This document shows positions 37,109 to 45,926 of a DNA stretch of 64,000 nucleotides, piece after piece. The stretch comes from Aquihabitans sp. G128 (GTDB lineage Bacteria > Actinomycetota > Acidimicrobiia > Acidimicrobiales > Iamiaceae): NCBI RefSeq assembly GCF_019048865.1, contig NZ_CP077604.1, positions 1,860,001-1,924,000 of the forward strand, in the 5' to 3' direction. The stretch's first letter is position 1. Each line of letters starts with the position of its first letter. The position numbers and the translations under genes were made by a program. The notes below the pieces were generated by a model that saw only the letters and a list, made by a program, of their open reading frames with translations, searched no databases and had not been told where the DNA came from.

Positions 37109-39127
37109 TCAGTCGACGGCGGTGGCAGGGCGGGCCGGGACGTCGGCCTCGGTGACGGGGCGGGTGGCGCGGGGGCCGAGCACGAGCACCTGATCGACCG
37201 GGCCGAGGGCGATGGAGGTCGACTTCGGCGGGTTGACCACCACCTCGCCGGTGGCGGCCACCCGCCAGCCGAAGGCGGTCTCGCCGCGCTGGCTGGCCGC
37301 AGCCACGATGGCGGCGAAGGCGACGGGCTCGGCCGGTGCGTAGAGCGGGGCGGGGTGCAGGGCCACGAAGCAGCCGTCGGCGTCGAAGAGCTCGTCGAAG
37401 ACCATGTGCAGCTCGAGGCGCTCCGAGAGCTGGGCGATCATCAGGCTGGACAGCTCGTCGCTGACGATGAAGTCCTCGACGCCGGTGGTCTGGGCCACGG
37501 CCACGTTGGCCCGGTCGAGCATCTCGGCCACCACCCGGGGCCCACCAGGCCCCTTGGGGAACGCCTTGTCCAGCGTGAGCAGGGTGAGCATGGTGCGGGC
37601 GTCGGCCTCGCCCACCGAGACGGGGTCGCGGTACCCGAGCACGATCGCCTGGTCGTAGCCGCCGCCGGCCATGGCGATGAGCTCCTCGGGCCCGCCGCCC
37701 AGCGGGTGGACGGCGATGGCGCAGTGCTCGCAACCGGGCACGGCCGGGTCCAGCGCCGCCACGTCGAACAGCTCGGGATCGACCATGAGGTCCACCGAGG
37801 AGCCCTCGGTGAGGAACTCGTCGAGCTCGGAGAGCACCCCGGGGCCGAGGTCGGACCAGCCGATCATCAGCACCCGCTGCGACGGTTCCTCGAACGGCAC
37901 CGTGCAGTCGACGGTGACCTCGGGCATGGGGACCACGCCGGTGAAGAGGACCTTGTCGTCGTCCTCGGCCACCGAGATCAGCTCGTAGCCGGCGCCGAAG
38001 GTGGCGGCGGCCGGCGGGTTCAGCTCGACGACGCCGTCGTCGGTGATCCAGCCCAGGACGGAGCAGCCCTCGAAGGCCAGCAGGATGTCGCGGTAGGCGA
38101 CGCCGACGAGCTCGTCGACGGGCGTGAAGTAGATCTCGTCGCCGTCGAAGTCGAGCAGCTCGCGGAAGACCGAGGCCAGGCCGGCCTGGTGGCACGCCTG
38201 GGCGGTGACCTGGGCGATGACCTCGTCGGCCTGGATGGTGACGATGCGCCCTTCGGTGAGCGTGCGCAGCGTGCGGGCGTGGCCGGCGTTCTCCAGCTCG
38301 GCCACCACGTGGGCGGAGGTGAACCGGGGGTCGAGGCTGCGCACGGCCAGCACGGCCTTCACCACGCCGGCGTCGCCTTCGTCGCCGGCCAGCACGATGA
38401 TCGACCGGGCACCACCGACGTTGACCATCTCGAGATCGCCGGGGCGCGACGGGTCGCCCGTGCGGCACACCACGCGGGTGGTGCCGTGGTCGGGGACCTT
38501 GAGCCGCAGCTCGTCCTCCATCTCGTCCTTGGGCACGTTGGCCAGCACGACGAAGGCGGCGCGCTTCTGGTTCGCGTTGGCCTCGACGATCTCGGTGAGG
38601 ATCGTGGGCAGGCGGGGCGACCAGCCCAGCACCAGGGTGTGGCCGTCCTCCAGCACGGTGGAGCGGCCCTTGCGGAGCTGCTCGATCTGCTGGTCGACGG
38701 CGTTGGCGATGAGGCCGATGAGGCTGCCGGCCAGGAAGATGCCGGCGAGGGTGATGAACAGGCCGAGGAACCGGGCGGGCCAGGACGAGTCGGCCGCGAA
38801 CGTGCCCGAGTCGAGCACCCGCAGCAGGGCCTGCCAGAACGCCTCGAAGGGGTTGCTGACCGAGCCGCCGCCGTTGACGCCGCCGATGCCGGTGACCATG
38901 AGGATGACCGCCGCCACCACGATGATCGCCAGCATCACCAGGCCGAGGTAGCCGATGACCACGAGCGGGCCCCGGGACAGGGCGAGGTCGAACTTGTAGC
39001 GCAGCTTGGCGCTCGTGCTCGCCGCCGGCCGGGCCGTCCCGGTCTCGGACACGTCGACGCCCGTCGCGGTCTGGCCCTTCGGGCGGCTCGGCGCAGCCGT
39101 CCGACGTCGCTTCTCGGCGTTCACCAT
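37109..39127 (-). CDS. CASTOR/POLLUX-like putative ion channel (RCK/TrkA-N type)
   Basis: A 672-residue membrane protein. Two helices flank a pore-like loop: LVVIGYLGLVMLAIIVVAAV (about 55-75) and FLGLFITLAGIFLAGSLIGLIANAV (about 120-143). The typical join IEQLRKGRSTVLEDGHTLVLGWSPRLPTIL follows, then two large nucleotide-binding-like domains. The phrase GHTLVLGWS and the middle domain match the CASTOR/POLLUX/SYM8 family, first known as plant nuclear ion channels and found in some actinobacteria. The regulatory part would sense ions or nucleotides in the cytoplasm. It is monocistronic, with no transporter partner nearby. The start is ATG 39127. Confidence 0.85.
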   Translation of the reverse strand: MVNAEKRRRTAAPSRPKGQTATGVDVSETGTARPAASTSAKLRYKFDLALSRGPLVVIGYLGLVMLAIIVVAAVILMVTGIGGVNGGGSVSNPFEAFWQALLRVLDSGTFAADSSWPARFLGLFITLAGIFLAGSLIGLIANAVDQQIEQLRKGRSTVLEDGHTLVLGWSPRLPTILTEIVEANANQKRAAFVVLANVPKDEMEDELRLKVPDHGTTRVVCRTGDPSRPGDLEMVNVGGARSIIVLAGDEGDAGVVKAVLAVRSLDPRFTSAHVVAELENAGHARTLRTLTEGRIVTIQADEVIAQVTAQACHQAGLASVFRELLDFDGDEIYFTPVDELVGVAYRDILLAFEGCSVLGWITDDGVVELNPPAAATFGAGYELISVAEDDDKVLFTGVVPMPEVTVDCTVPFEEPSQRVLMIGWSDLGPGVLSELDEFLTEGSSVDLMVDPELFDVAALDPAVPGCEHCAIAVHPLGGGPEELIAMAGGGYDQAIVLGYRDPVSVGEADARTMLTLLTLDKAFPKGPGGPRVVAEMLDRANVAVAQTTGVEDFIVSDELSSLMIAQLSERLELHMVFDELFDADGCFVALHPAPLYAPAEPVAFAAIVAAASQRGETAFGWRVAATGEVVVNPPKSTSIALGPVDQVLVLGPRATRPVTEADVPARPATAVD

Positions 39128-39194
39128 GGTGCTGCCCTCCCGGCGCCCGCCGCCCGGCGGCCACCCAAAGCCGGAACCGTAGTGCCACCCCCGG

Positions 39195-39246
39195 CGAACC
39201 GGGTGGGGTTCTCGGGGCCAGAGCCCCGAGAACCCTGCCCGGTTCG
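39195..39246 (-). terminator. Long terminator hairpin after the thiolase/DUF35 operon
   Basis: A stem with arms of 24 bases (two mismatches) and loop CAGA; the inner 13 bases (GGGTTCTCGGGGC) pair perfectly. It lies 13 bases beyond the stop of the last operon gene. Confidence 0.82.
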
Positions 39247-39258
39247 GGGTGCGGAGGG

Positions 39259-40429
39259 CTAGGGCTTCTCGGAGCCGACGACCCACATGGCGAAGAACTG
39301 CGAGCCGCCGCCGTAGGCGTGGCCCACGCCGCGGCGGACGCCGTCGACCTGGTGCTCGCCGGCGGTGCCCCGGACCTGCATGGCGATCTCGCCGAAGCGG
39401 AGCATGCCGGAGGCGCCGATGGGGTTGGTGCAGAGCACGCCGCCGCTCATGTTGACCGGCAGGTCGCCGTCCATGGCGGTGGCGCCGGCCTCGGTCATCT
39501 TCCAGCCCTCGCCGGGCTCGGCGAAGCCGAGGTTCTCCAGCCACATGGGCTCGAACCAGCTGAACGGCACGTACATCTCGACGGCGTCGACGTCCTTGCG
39601 GGGGTTGGTGATGCCCGCCTGCTTGTAGACGTCGGCGGCGCACAGGGCACCGCCGAGCGGGAGCACGGTGTCGCGCTCGGCCGACAGGGTGGGCTCGGAG
39701 CGCATGGCCGTGCCCTGGATCCAGGCCGGCTGGCGGCCCTCGGCCATGGCGTCGTCGGCCACCTTCTCGCTGCCCAGCACGAGGGCGCAGGCACCGTCGG
39801 ACGACGGGCAGGTCTCGGCGTAGCGGATGGGGTCCCACAGCATCATCGACTCCTTGATGGAGTCGAACGAGATGTCGTGCTCGTGGAGGTGGGCGTAGGG
39901 GTTCTTGATGCCGTTCTGGCGGTCCTTGAGCGCCACCAGCATGCCCACGTGGTCCGGCGCCTTGGAGCGGCGGATGTAGCTGCGGATGTGGGGGGCGAAG
40001 TAGCCGCCCGCCCCGGCGTGGAGCGGCGGGGTGAACGGGATCGGCAGCGAGAGGGCCCACATGGCCTCGGACTCGGACTGCTTCTCGAAGGCCACGGTGA
40101 GGACCCGCTCGTGGAGCCCGGCCTGGATCAGCTGGCTGGCCACGATGGCGGTGGACCCGCCCACGGAACCGGCGGTGTGGACCCGGAACATGGGCTTGCC
40201 GGTGGCGCCGAGGGCGTCGGCCAGGAACAGCTCCGGCATCATCACGCCCTCGAAGAAGTCGGGGGCCTTGCCGATGACCACGGCGTCGATGTCGCTCCAG
40301 GTCATCTGGGCGTCCTCGAAGCGCCCGCTGGGCGGCCTCGCGGACGAGGCCGGCCATCGAGACGTCGCCCCGGGTGGCCTGGTGCTTGGTCTGGCCGATG
40401 CCGACGACGGCAACGCGCTCCTTGCCCAT
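39259..40429 (-). CDS. Thiolase-fold lipid-transfer (Ltp/SCP-x type) protein, frame-disrupted at about 40324
   Basis: The N-terminus (MGKERVAVVGIGQTKHQATR to REAAQR) is in one frame and the rest (RFEDAQMTWSDIDAVVIGKAPDF onward) in the next; dropping one G from a GGG run restores about 389 residues. Thiolase features include CTNPIGASGMLRFGEIAMQVRG and the active-site His in GVGHAYGGG. The N-terminal nucleophile Cys of true thiolases is missing (HTAGSVGGSTAIVASQLI), as in Ltp2-type proteins that work as retro-aldolases with a DUF35 partner. It is the last gene of a four-gene operon; its ATG overlaps the preceding stop (TGATG). Expected role: steroid side-chain cleavage. Confidence 0.83.
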
Positions 40430-41487
40430 CAGTTCTCACCTTCCAGGACGGTCACGAGGTTCTGTTGGAGGCACGGGCCGCTGGTGGCGTGGGCCACCCC
40501 GCGGTTCGCCGTGCCGTTCGAGATGCGGTTGGCCACCTCGCCGACGCGGATGAGGCCGGCGGTCATCATCGGGTTGCCGCTGAGGGCACCGCCCGACGGG
40601 TTGACGTCGACGTCCTCGCCCAGGCCGATGGCGTCGCGCAGGATGAGCTCCTGGTGGCTGAACGGGGCGTGGATCTCGGCCACGTCGACCGCGCCGTCGG
40701 CCACGCCGGCCTTCTCGGCGGCGATGCGAGTGCTCTCGCTGACCGTGAGGTCCCGGAGCCCGAGGTGGATGGGCTCGACCCGGTGGTCGATGCCACGGAT
40801 CCAGGCCGGGCGCTCCACCTTCGACCGGGCGACGTCGCCGGCGGCGAGGATGATGCACGCCGCGCCGTCGGTGATCGGAGCGCAGTCGCTCTTGCGCAGC
40901 GGGGCCACGTGGTACTCCTCGGCCAGCACGTCGCTGGCCGGGCGGTCCCACGCCAGCTGGGCGTTCGGGTTGTCGAGGGCGCTCTTGCGGCTGCGGGCCG
41001 CCACCTCGGCGAAGTGCTCCTCGGTGTAGCGGCCCGAGTCGAGCAGGGCCCGGGCCTGCAGGGCGGCCAGGCTCACCGTGTCCGGCCACAGCGGGGCCAC
41101 GGTGATGGGGTCGAGCTGGCGGGTCAGCACCATCGGCAGGTCGCCGGGCGAGGACTTGGCGTAGGAGTAGACGAGCGCGGTGTCGAGCTCGCCGAGCTGG
41201 AGCTTGACCCAGGCCTCGTAGAGCGCCCAGGCGCCGTCCATCTCCACGTGGCTCTCCTGGATGGGAGGCCACGGGCCGACGCCGTCGAGCGTCGACACGA
41301 AGCTGAAGCCGACGCCGGCGAGGTAGTCGGTGCTGCCGGAGCAGGTGAAGCCGATGTCGTCGATGGTCATGTCGACCTGGCCCAGCGCGCCGTGGATGGC
41401 GGGCATGAGCATCTCGACCTCGTTCTGCTCCTTCACCGCCCGCTGGGCGGGGGTCTGAGCGAAGCTGATGATGGCGATGTCGCGCAT
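40429..41487 (-). CDS. Thiolase-fold lipid-transfer (Ltp type) protein
   Basis: A 352-residue thiolase-fold protein: MRDIAIISFAQTPAQR at the start, NPSGGALSGNPMMTAGLIRVGEVANRI and the late GVAHATSGPC near the C-terminus. At the place of the nucleophilic Cys it reads HVEMDGAWALYEAWVKL, with no Cys, so ordinary thiolysis is unlikely and an aldolase role with a DUF35 partner is more likely. It sits between the DUF35 genes and the second Ltp-type gene, with TGATG overlaps on both sides. It is controlled by the KstR-type box at 42581. Confidence 0.85.
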   Translation of the reverse strand: MRDIAIISFAQTPAQRAVKEQNEVEMLMPAIHGALGQVDMTIDDIGFTCSGSTDYLAGVGFSFVSTLDGVGPWPPIQESHVEMDGAWALYEAWVKLQLGELDTALVYSYAKSSPGDLPMVLTRQLDPITVAPLWPDTVSLAALQARALLDSGRYTEEHFAEVAARSRKSALDNPNAQLAWDRPASDVLAEEYHVAPLRKSDCAPITDGAACIILAAGDVARSKVERPAWIRGIDHRVEPIHLGLRDLTVSESTRIAAEKAGVADGAVDVAEIHAPFSHQELILRDAIGLGEDVDVNPSGGALSGNPMMTAGLIRVGEVANRISNGTANRGVAHATSGPCLQQNLVTVLEGEN

Positions 41488-42101
41488 CAGGCCTGGCCTC
41501 CTTCTCCGGTGCGGGGGTTGCGGATGAGCGCCTCGGTGGGCGCCACGCCGCCGACCCACGAGCCCAGGCCGGTGCCGTGGTCCTCGCCGGGGATGCGCAC
41601 GTTCGGGTCGTCGGGCTCGCCGTTGGGGCGGAACCACTTGATGCTCTCGAGGGTGGGCTCGATGTCGGCGTCGTCGCGCCACACCGCCTCGACCCGCATG
41701 CCGATGCGGACCTCGTCGGCGGGGATCTCCTGGATGAGGTGCATGATCGACAGGTCGGCGCCGTCGAGCAGGATCAGGGCGCTGGTGTAGGGCAGCTCCA
41801 TGACCGAGCCGTAGAAGGCCACGTTCACCATGCAGAACGAGGTGACGGTGCCCACCTGGGCGACCTCGACCTCGATCGGGGTGGTGGCGCCCAGCTCGGG
41901 GTCGGCGCCGCGCGGCGGCACGTACACCCGGCTCTCGGGCGTGGCCCGCTGGCCGATGATCTTCTTCTGGGTGATGCCCTTGAGGAAGCGGGAGGACGCT
42001 TCGCCCGCGGTGAACTCGTAGTCCAGGCGGGCCGGGGTGCGCACCGAGCGCACCTGCTCGACGTCCTGGAGCGAGGCGGGCAGCGAGATCTCGGGAGGCA
42101 T
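41487..42101 (-). CDS. DUF35 OB-fold protein, zinc-ribbon cysteines lost
   Basis: A 204-residue DUF35-type acyl-CoA-associated protein. The line KGITQKKIIGQRATPESRVYVPPRG aligns with the usual rubredoxin-like ribbon (QRC..C..VYVPPRG.C), but all its cysteines are replaced. The OB-fold half follows (TTPIEVEVAQVGTVTSFCMVNV, PYTSALILLDGADLSIMHLIQEI, MRVEAVWRD). DUF35 proteins form complexes with Ltp-type thiolase-fold proteins to cleave steroid side chains. Its start and stop both overlap neighbours as TGATG. Confidence 0.85.
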   Translation of the reverse strand: MPPEISLPASLQDVEQVRSVRTPARLDYEFTAGEASSRFLKGITQKKIIGQRATPESRVYVPPRGADPELGATTPIEVEVAQVGTVTSFCMVNVAFYGSVMELPYTSALILLDGADLSIMHLIQEIPADEVRIGMRVEAVWRDDADIEPTLESIKWFRPNGEPDDPNVRIPGEDHGTGLGSWVGGVAPTEALIRNPRTGEGGQA

Positions 42102-42568
42102 CAGGCCGCCCCTCCTTCGGCTTCGAGCACCCAGTGGGTGAGGTCGTTGATGTGGCCTTCGCGCTCCTCGGCCCAGACCGGGGTGACCCGGGCGCCGGTG
42201 GCGAGGGCGTCGATGCCGTCGGCCGCGACGGCCCCGAGCATCGGGGTGTCGGCGCCGTCGGGCTTGATGAGCGCCCAGGCGAACGGCTGGTCGAGCGGGT
42301 GCTTCTCGTGGGGGTGGGTCACCCATGCCCACGTGGTGATCTCGCCGGCCGGGCCGACCTCCACCAGCTCCGTGAGGTCCTCACCGGAGACCGGGTCGAA
42401 CTCGGCGGGCGGCACGATCACCCGGCCATCCGCGGCCTTCGATCCCACCAGGACCTGCTCGCGCAGTCCGGTGAGGAAGGCGCCGATGACCGGTCCGGTC
42501 GTGCGCTTGAACGGGTACTCGATGATGAGCGGGGCAGAGAGGATCGCCCCGGCGTCTTGTTCCGTCAC
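42101..42568 (-). CDS. DUF35 OB-fold protein (second), first gene of the operon
   Basis: A 155-residue protein with the DUF35 pattern: EYPFKRTTGPVIGAFLTGLREQ, then DGRVIVPPAEFDPVSGEDL in place of the zinc ribbon (no cysteines), then the OB fold (EITTWAWVTHPHEKHPLDQPFAWALIKPDGADTPMLGAV, residues about 80-120). It would pair with one of the two Ltp-type proteins downstream. The GTG at 42568 lies seven bases after TATTGT, a good -10, so the message is close to leaderless; the KstR-type box overlaps the promoter. Confidence 0.84.
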   Translation of the reverse strand: MTEQDAGAILSAPLIIEYPFKRTTGPVIGAFLTGLREQVLVGSKAADGRVIVPPAEFDPVSGEDLTELVEVGPAGEITTWAWVTHPHEKHPLDQPFAWALIKPDGADTPMLGAVAADGIDALATGARVTPVWAEEREGHINDLTHWVLEAEGGAA

Positions 42569-42580
42569 GGGGGCGACAAT

Positions 42581-42592
42581 AGAACACGTTTC
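42581..42592. promoter_or_regulatory. KstR-type operator 3 (DUF35/Ltp operon)
   Basis: AGAACACGTTTC within ATAGAACACGTTTCAGTTTT; 12 bases before the GTG of the first DUF35 gene. Read on the minus strand, TATTGT directly adjoins the box as the -10. Confidence 0.72.
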
Positions 42593-42626
42593 AGTTTTCG
42601 CAAGTCGTTCCGCCAGAGGCGGCGAC

Positions 42627-43313
42627 CTACCGCACGTCGGGCGGGGCGAAGGCGCAGAGCTCGTTGCCGCTGGGGTCGACGATGACCGACCAGCGGAGGC
42701 CGTCGCCCTCGGGACGCAGCACCCGGGCGCCGGCCGCCACCAGGTCCTCGACTCGGGCCACGACGTCCCAGTGCCAGCGGTTCTTGACCGTCCGCTCGTC
42801 GGGCACGCCCACGAACTTCCACACGACGTCGCCGAGCCCGGCGGCACCGTGCAGGTAGCGCAGCGCGCCGTCGGGGCCGGGCCGCAGCTCGCCGCCCACC
42901 ACGCCCGCCCACCAGGCGGCGTCCTCGGCCGGCCGGGCGCTGTCGGTGCACAGGGCGAACCACCGCGCCGGCTCGTCGAGGACCACGCCTTCAGGTGGCG
43001 GGAAGGCGCACAGCTCGTTGCCCTCCGGGTCGGCCCAGACCTGGAAGCCCCCGTCCTCGGCGAGGAGCACGGCACCGCGGGCGGCGAGGTCGGTGCCCGG
43101 GCCCACCCACAGGTCGAGGTGCACGCGGTTCTTCACGACCTTGGGCTCCGGCACCGGGTTCACCCACAGCACCACGTGGCCGGCGCGGGCCAGCGAGGCC
43201 ACGCCGTCGCCGCGCACCTCGACCTCGAGGCCCAGCAGCTCGCCCCAGAAGCGGGCGACGAGGGGCACGTCCCCGGCATCGATGCACAGGTCCTTGTACG
43301 ACGCGATCGCCAT
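42627..43313 (-). CDS. VOC (glyoxalase/bleomycin-resistance fold) protein, two domains
   Basis: A 228-residue protein with two VOC modules: residues 1-108 (ASYKDLCIDAGDVPLVARFWG, HLDLWVGPGTD, VWADPEGNELCAF) and 115-228 (WFALCTDSARPAEDAAWWAG, HWDVVARVEDLVAAGA, VIVDPSGNELCAF). The family includes dioxygenases, isomerases and antibiotic-binding proteins; the reaction here is unknown. TAGCCT six bases before the ATG suggests a leaderless message. The KstR-type box at 43360 is 46 bases upstream and may belong only to the divergent acyl-CoA synthetase. Confidence 0.82.
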   Translation of the reverse strand: MAIASYKDLCIDAGDVPLVARFWGELLGLEVEVRGDGVASLARAGHVVLWVNPVPEPKVVKNRVHLDLWVGPGTDLAARGAVLLAEDGGFQVWADPEGNELCAFPPPEGVVLDEPARWFALCTDSARPAEDAAWWAGVVGGELRPGPDGALRYLHGAAGLGDVVWKFVGVPDERTVKNRWHWDVVARVEDLVAAGARVLRPEGDGLRWSVIVDPSGNELCAFAPPDVR

Positions 43314-43359
43314 GGCCCGAGGCTAGGTCGGGCGGGTCGCCGTCCGTCGGGCGCCAACT

Positions 43360-43371
43360 AGAACACGTTCC
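43360..43371. promoter_or_regulatory. KstR-type operator 4
   Basis: AGAACACGTTCC within AACTAGAACACGTTCCAGTT, between the VOC gene and an acyl-CoA synthetase gene; 25 bases separate it from the synthetase ATG, with TACGGT eight bases before that ATG. Confidence 0.75.
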
Positions 43372-43396
43372 AGTTCGGTTGGTACGGTCGGCGGCC

Positions 43397-44944
43397 ATGG
43401 GAGACCTCGGATTCTGGCGACTGGCTGAAGCACGACCGGAGCACCTCGCGCTGGTGGGCCCGGACGGCACGGAGCGCACGGCCGGCGACCTGCTGGCCCG
43501 GGCCAACCGGGCCGCCAACGGCTTCCGGGCGCTGGGCCTGGAGACGGGCGACACCGTCTGCGTGCTGCTGCCCAACTCGCTGGAGCTCATCGAGCTCTAC
43601 CTGGGTGCCTTGCAGGTGGGGCTCTACTTCACCCCGGTGAACTTCCACCTCGTCGGCCCCGAGGTCGCGTACATCCTCACCGACACCGAGGCCAAGGTGT
43701 TCGTGGCCCACGAGCGCTTCGCCGAGGTGGCCCGCAACGCCGCCACCGAGGCCGGCTTCGCCGCCGACCGCTCGTTCGCCGTCGGCACCGTCGAGGAGTT
43801 CCGCCCGCTGGCCGACCTCACCGACGGCCAACCCGACACGGCGCCGGAGGGCCGCACCACTGGTGCCGCCATGCACTACACGTCGGGCACCACCGGCCGC
43901 CCCAAGGGCGTGAAGCGCGGCCTGTTCGAGATCGACCCCAGCGACATGGGCGAGCTGCTGGCCTACCTGCCGAACCTGTTCGGCATCGCCCCGCACGACG
44001 GTCACGTGCACCTCACGGTCTCGCCGCTCTACCACACGGCCGTGCTGATGTGGACGGGCAACGCCCTGCACCTGGGCCACACCGTGGTGCTGATGGACAA
44101 GTGGCAGGCCGAGGAGACGCTGCAGCTGATCCAGCGCCACCGGGTGACCTACAGCCACATGGTGCCCACCCAGTTCGTGCGCCTGCTCGACCTGCCGGAG
44201 GACGTCCGGGCCAGCTACGACGTGAGCTCGCTGCGCAACATGGTCCACGGTGCGGCGCCCTGCCCGCTCGAGATCAAGCACCGCATGATCGAGTGGTGGG
44301 GCGACACCATCCAGGAGTACTACGCCGCCACCGAGGGCGGCGGCTCGGTCATCACCGCCAAGGAGTGGCAGGAGCGCCCCGGTTCGGTGGGCACCGCCTG
44401 GCCCGGCAGCGAGCTGCGCATCTACGACGACGAGGGCAACCGCCTCGAGGCCGGCCAGATCGGCACCGTCTACATGCAGCTCATGGCCGACTTCGAGTAC
44501 AAGGGCGACGCCGCCAAGACCAAGGCGAACCGCATCGAGAACTTCTTCACGGTGGGCGACCTCGGCGAGCTCGACGCCGACGGCTACCTGTTCCTGCGGG
44601 ATCGCAAGAGCGACATGATCATCTCGGGCGGGGCCAACATCTACCCCGCCGAGATCGAGGGCGAGCTGATCAACCACCCCGCGGTGCAGGACGTCGCCGT
44701 CTTCGGCATCCCCAACGCCGACTGGGGCGAGGAGATCAAGGCCGTCGTCGAGCTCCACGAGGGCTTCGAGCCCAGCGACGCCCTGGTTGCTGAGATCCTC
44801 GAGTGGGCCGGCACCCGCATGGGCCGCTTCAAGCTGCCGAAGACCATCGACTTCGCCGAGTCGCTCCCTCGCGAGCCCAACGGCAAGCTCATCAAGCGCA
44901 AGCTCCGCGACCCCTACTGGGCCGACGCCGCCGGCCAGATCTGA
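43397..44944 (+). CDS. Acyl-CoA synthetase (FadD family), KstR-box gene
   Basis: A 515-residue adenylate-forming ligase: AMP-binding MHYTSGTTGRPKGVKRG (near residue 158), YYAATEGGGSV (near 312), and the hinge GDLGELDADGYLFLRDRKSDMIISGGANIYPAEIE (about 391-425) with catalytic Lys expected in NGKLIKRKL at the C-terminus. It activates a carboxylic acid as acyl-AMP then acyl-CoA. The KstR-type operator and neighbours suggest a steroid-derived or long-chain acid. It is followed by a dispersed palindrome that may terminate the message. Confidence 0.9.
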   Translation: MGDLGFWRLAEARPEHLALVGPDGTERTAGDLLARANRAANGFRALGLETGDTVCVLLPNSLELIELYLGALQVGLYFTPVNFHLVGPEVAYILTDTEAKVFVAHERFAEVARNAATEAGFAADRSFAVGTVEEFRPLADLTDGQPDTAPEGRTTGAAMHYTSGTTGRPKGVKRGLFEIDPSDMGELLAYLPNLFGIAPHDGHVHLTVSPLYHTAVLMWTGNALHLGHTVVLMDKWQAEETLQLIQRHRVTYSHMVPTQFVRLLDLPEDVRASYDVSSLRNMVHGAAPCPLEIKHRMIEWWGDTIQEYYAATEGGGSVITAKEWQERPGSVGTAWPGSELRIYDDEGNRLEAGQIGTVYMQLMADFEYKGDAAKTKANRIENFFTVGDLGELDADGYLFLRDRKSDMIISGGANIYPAEIEGELINHPAVQDVAVFGIPNADWGEEIKAVVELHEGFEPSDALVAEILEWAGTRMGRFKLPKTIDFAESLPREPNGKLIKRKLRDPYWADAAGQI

Positions 44945-44958
44945 CCGCCCCCAGCGCC

Positions 44959-45007
44959 GAACTTGTCGCAGTTCTCGACGCCGGGCGCGGACAACTGCGA
45001 CAAGTTC
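44959..45007. repeat. Dispersed palindrome, copy 2 (GAACTTGTCGCAGTT); likely terminator
   Basis: Perfect 15-base arms (44959-44973 and 44993-45007) around a 19-base loop, 15 bases after the synthetase stop. The arm matches 3201-3216 except for one base. Confidence 0.7.
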
Positions 45008-45053
45008 GGGGGTGGGTCGTCTCGGGGGCGGGTCGATCGGGCAGGTCGCGGCC

Positions 45054-45884
45054 ATGAGCACCCCGCAACCCATCCGTGACATCCGGGGCACCAGCGTGCC
45101 CGCCATCGGCTACGGCACCTGGGAGCTGGAGGGCGACGACTGCTTCACCGGCGTCCTCACCGGCCTCGAGCTCGGCTACCGCCACATCGACACCGCCCAG
45201 GCCTACGGCAACGAGGAGCTGGTGGGCGCGGCCATCACCGCGTCCGGGATCGACCGGTCCGAGGTCTTCCTCACCACCAAGGTGTGGAACGAGCACCTCT
45301 CCGCCGAGTCGGTGAAGGCCTCGGTCGGCACCAGCCTGAGCAAGCTCCAGACCGACTACGTCGACCTCCTCGTGCTGCACTGGCCGCTCGACGAGGAGAC
45401 CTGGCCGGCCCGCTTGGGCGCCATGGCCGACCTCGTGGAGCACGGTGCGGTGCGCCACCTCGGCGTCTCGAACTTCACGCCCCCGCAGCTGGAGCGTGCC
45501 CTCGACGTGGCCCCGATCTTCAACGTGCAGGTGGAGCACCACCCCTACCTGGCCCAGCCCGGCCTGCTGGAGCTGGCGGCGAAGCACGACCTGCTGTTCA
45601 CCGCCTACTCGCCCCTCGCCCGGGGCGAGGCGCTGCACGATCCCGTCATCACCGGCATCGCCGAGGCGCGCGACGCCACCCCGGTGCAGGTGGTTCTGCG
45701 CTGGCTGCTCGACGAGAGCGAGCACCTCGCGGTCATCCCGAAGGCCACCGGCCGTGAGCACGCCGAGGACAACCTCGGTGCCGCCAACGTGTACCTCGAC
45801 GAGGCCGACCGCGAGGCCATCGCCGCGCTCGATCGCAACGAGCGCCAGGTCGACCCGCCCTGGGCCCCCGCCTGGGAGCGATAG
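45054..45884 (+). CDS. Aldo/keto reductase
   Basis: A 276-residue NADPH-dependent oxidoreductase of (alpha/beta)8 fold. The catalytic tetrad is recognisable: Asp in GYRHIDTAQAYGNEE (with the Tyr), Lys in FLTTKVWNEH and His in LLVLHWPLDEE. The C-terminal NADPH-binding block is VIPKATGREHAEDNLGAANVYLD. It resembles 2,5-diketo-gluconate reductase-like members of about 275 residues. No KstR box precedes it, so its link to the surrounding regulon is only positional. The ATG is at 45054. Confidence 0.91.
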   Translation: MSTPQPIRDIRGTSVPAIGYGTWELEGDDCFTGVLTGLELGYRHIDTAQAYGNEELVGAAITASGIDRSEVFLTTKVWNEHLSAESVKASVGTSLSKLQTDYVDLLVLHWPLDEETWPARLGAMADLVEHGAVRHLGVSNFTPPQLERALDVAPIFNVQVEHHPYLAQPGLLELAAKHDLLFTAYSPLARGEALHDPVITGIAEARDATPVQVVLRWLLDESEHLAVIPKATGREHAEDNLGAANVYLDEADREAIAALDRNERQVDPPWAPAWER

Positions 45885-45926
45885 GGCGCCCGGCCCGGCC
45901 CGGCCCAGTCGAGCGGTGGGTCGGGC

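Noticed and set aside
37109..40429. Fusion of thiolase and CASTOR-like channel in one frame
   Set aside because: The apparent link arises only because the thiolase frame is shifted; between them lie the thiolase's real C-terminus in another frame and a strong terminator hairpin.
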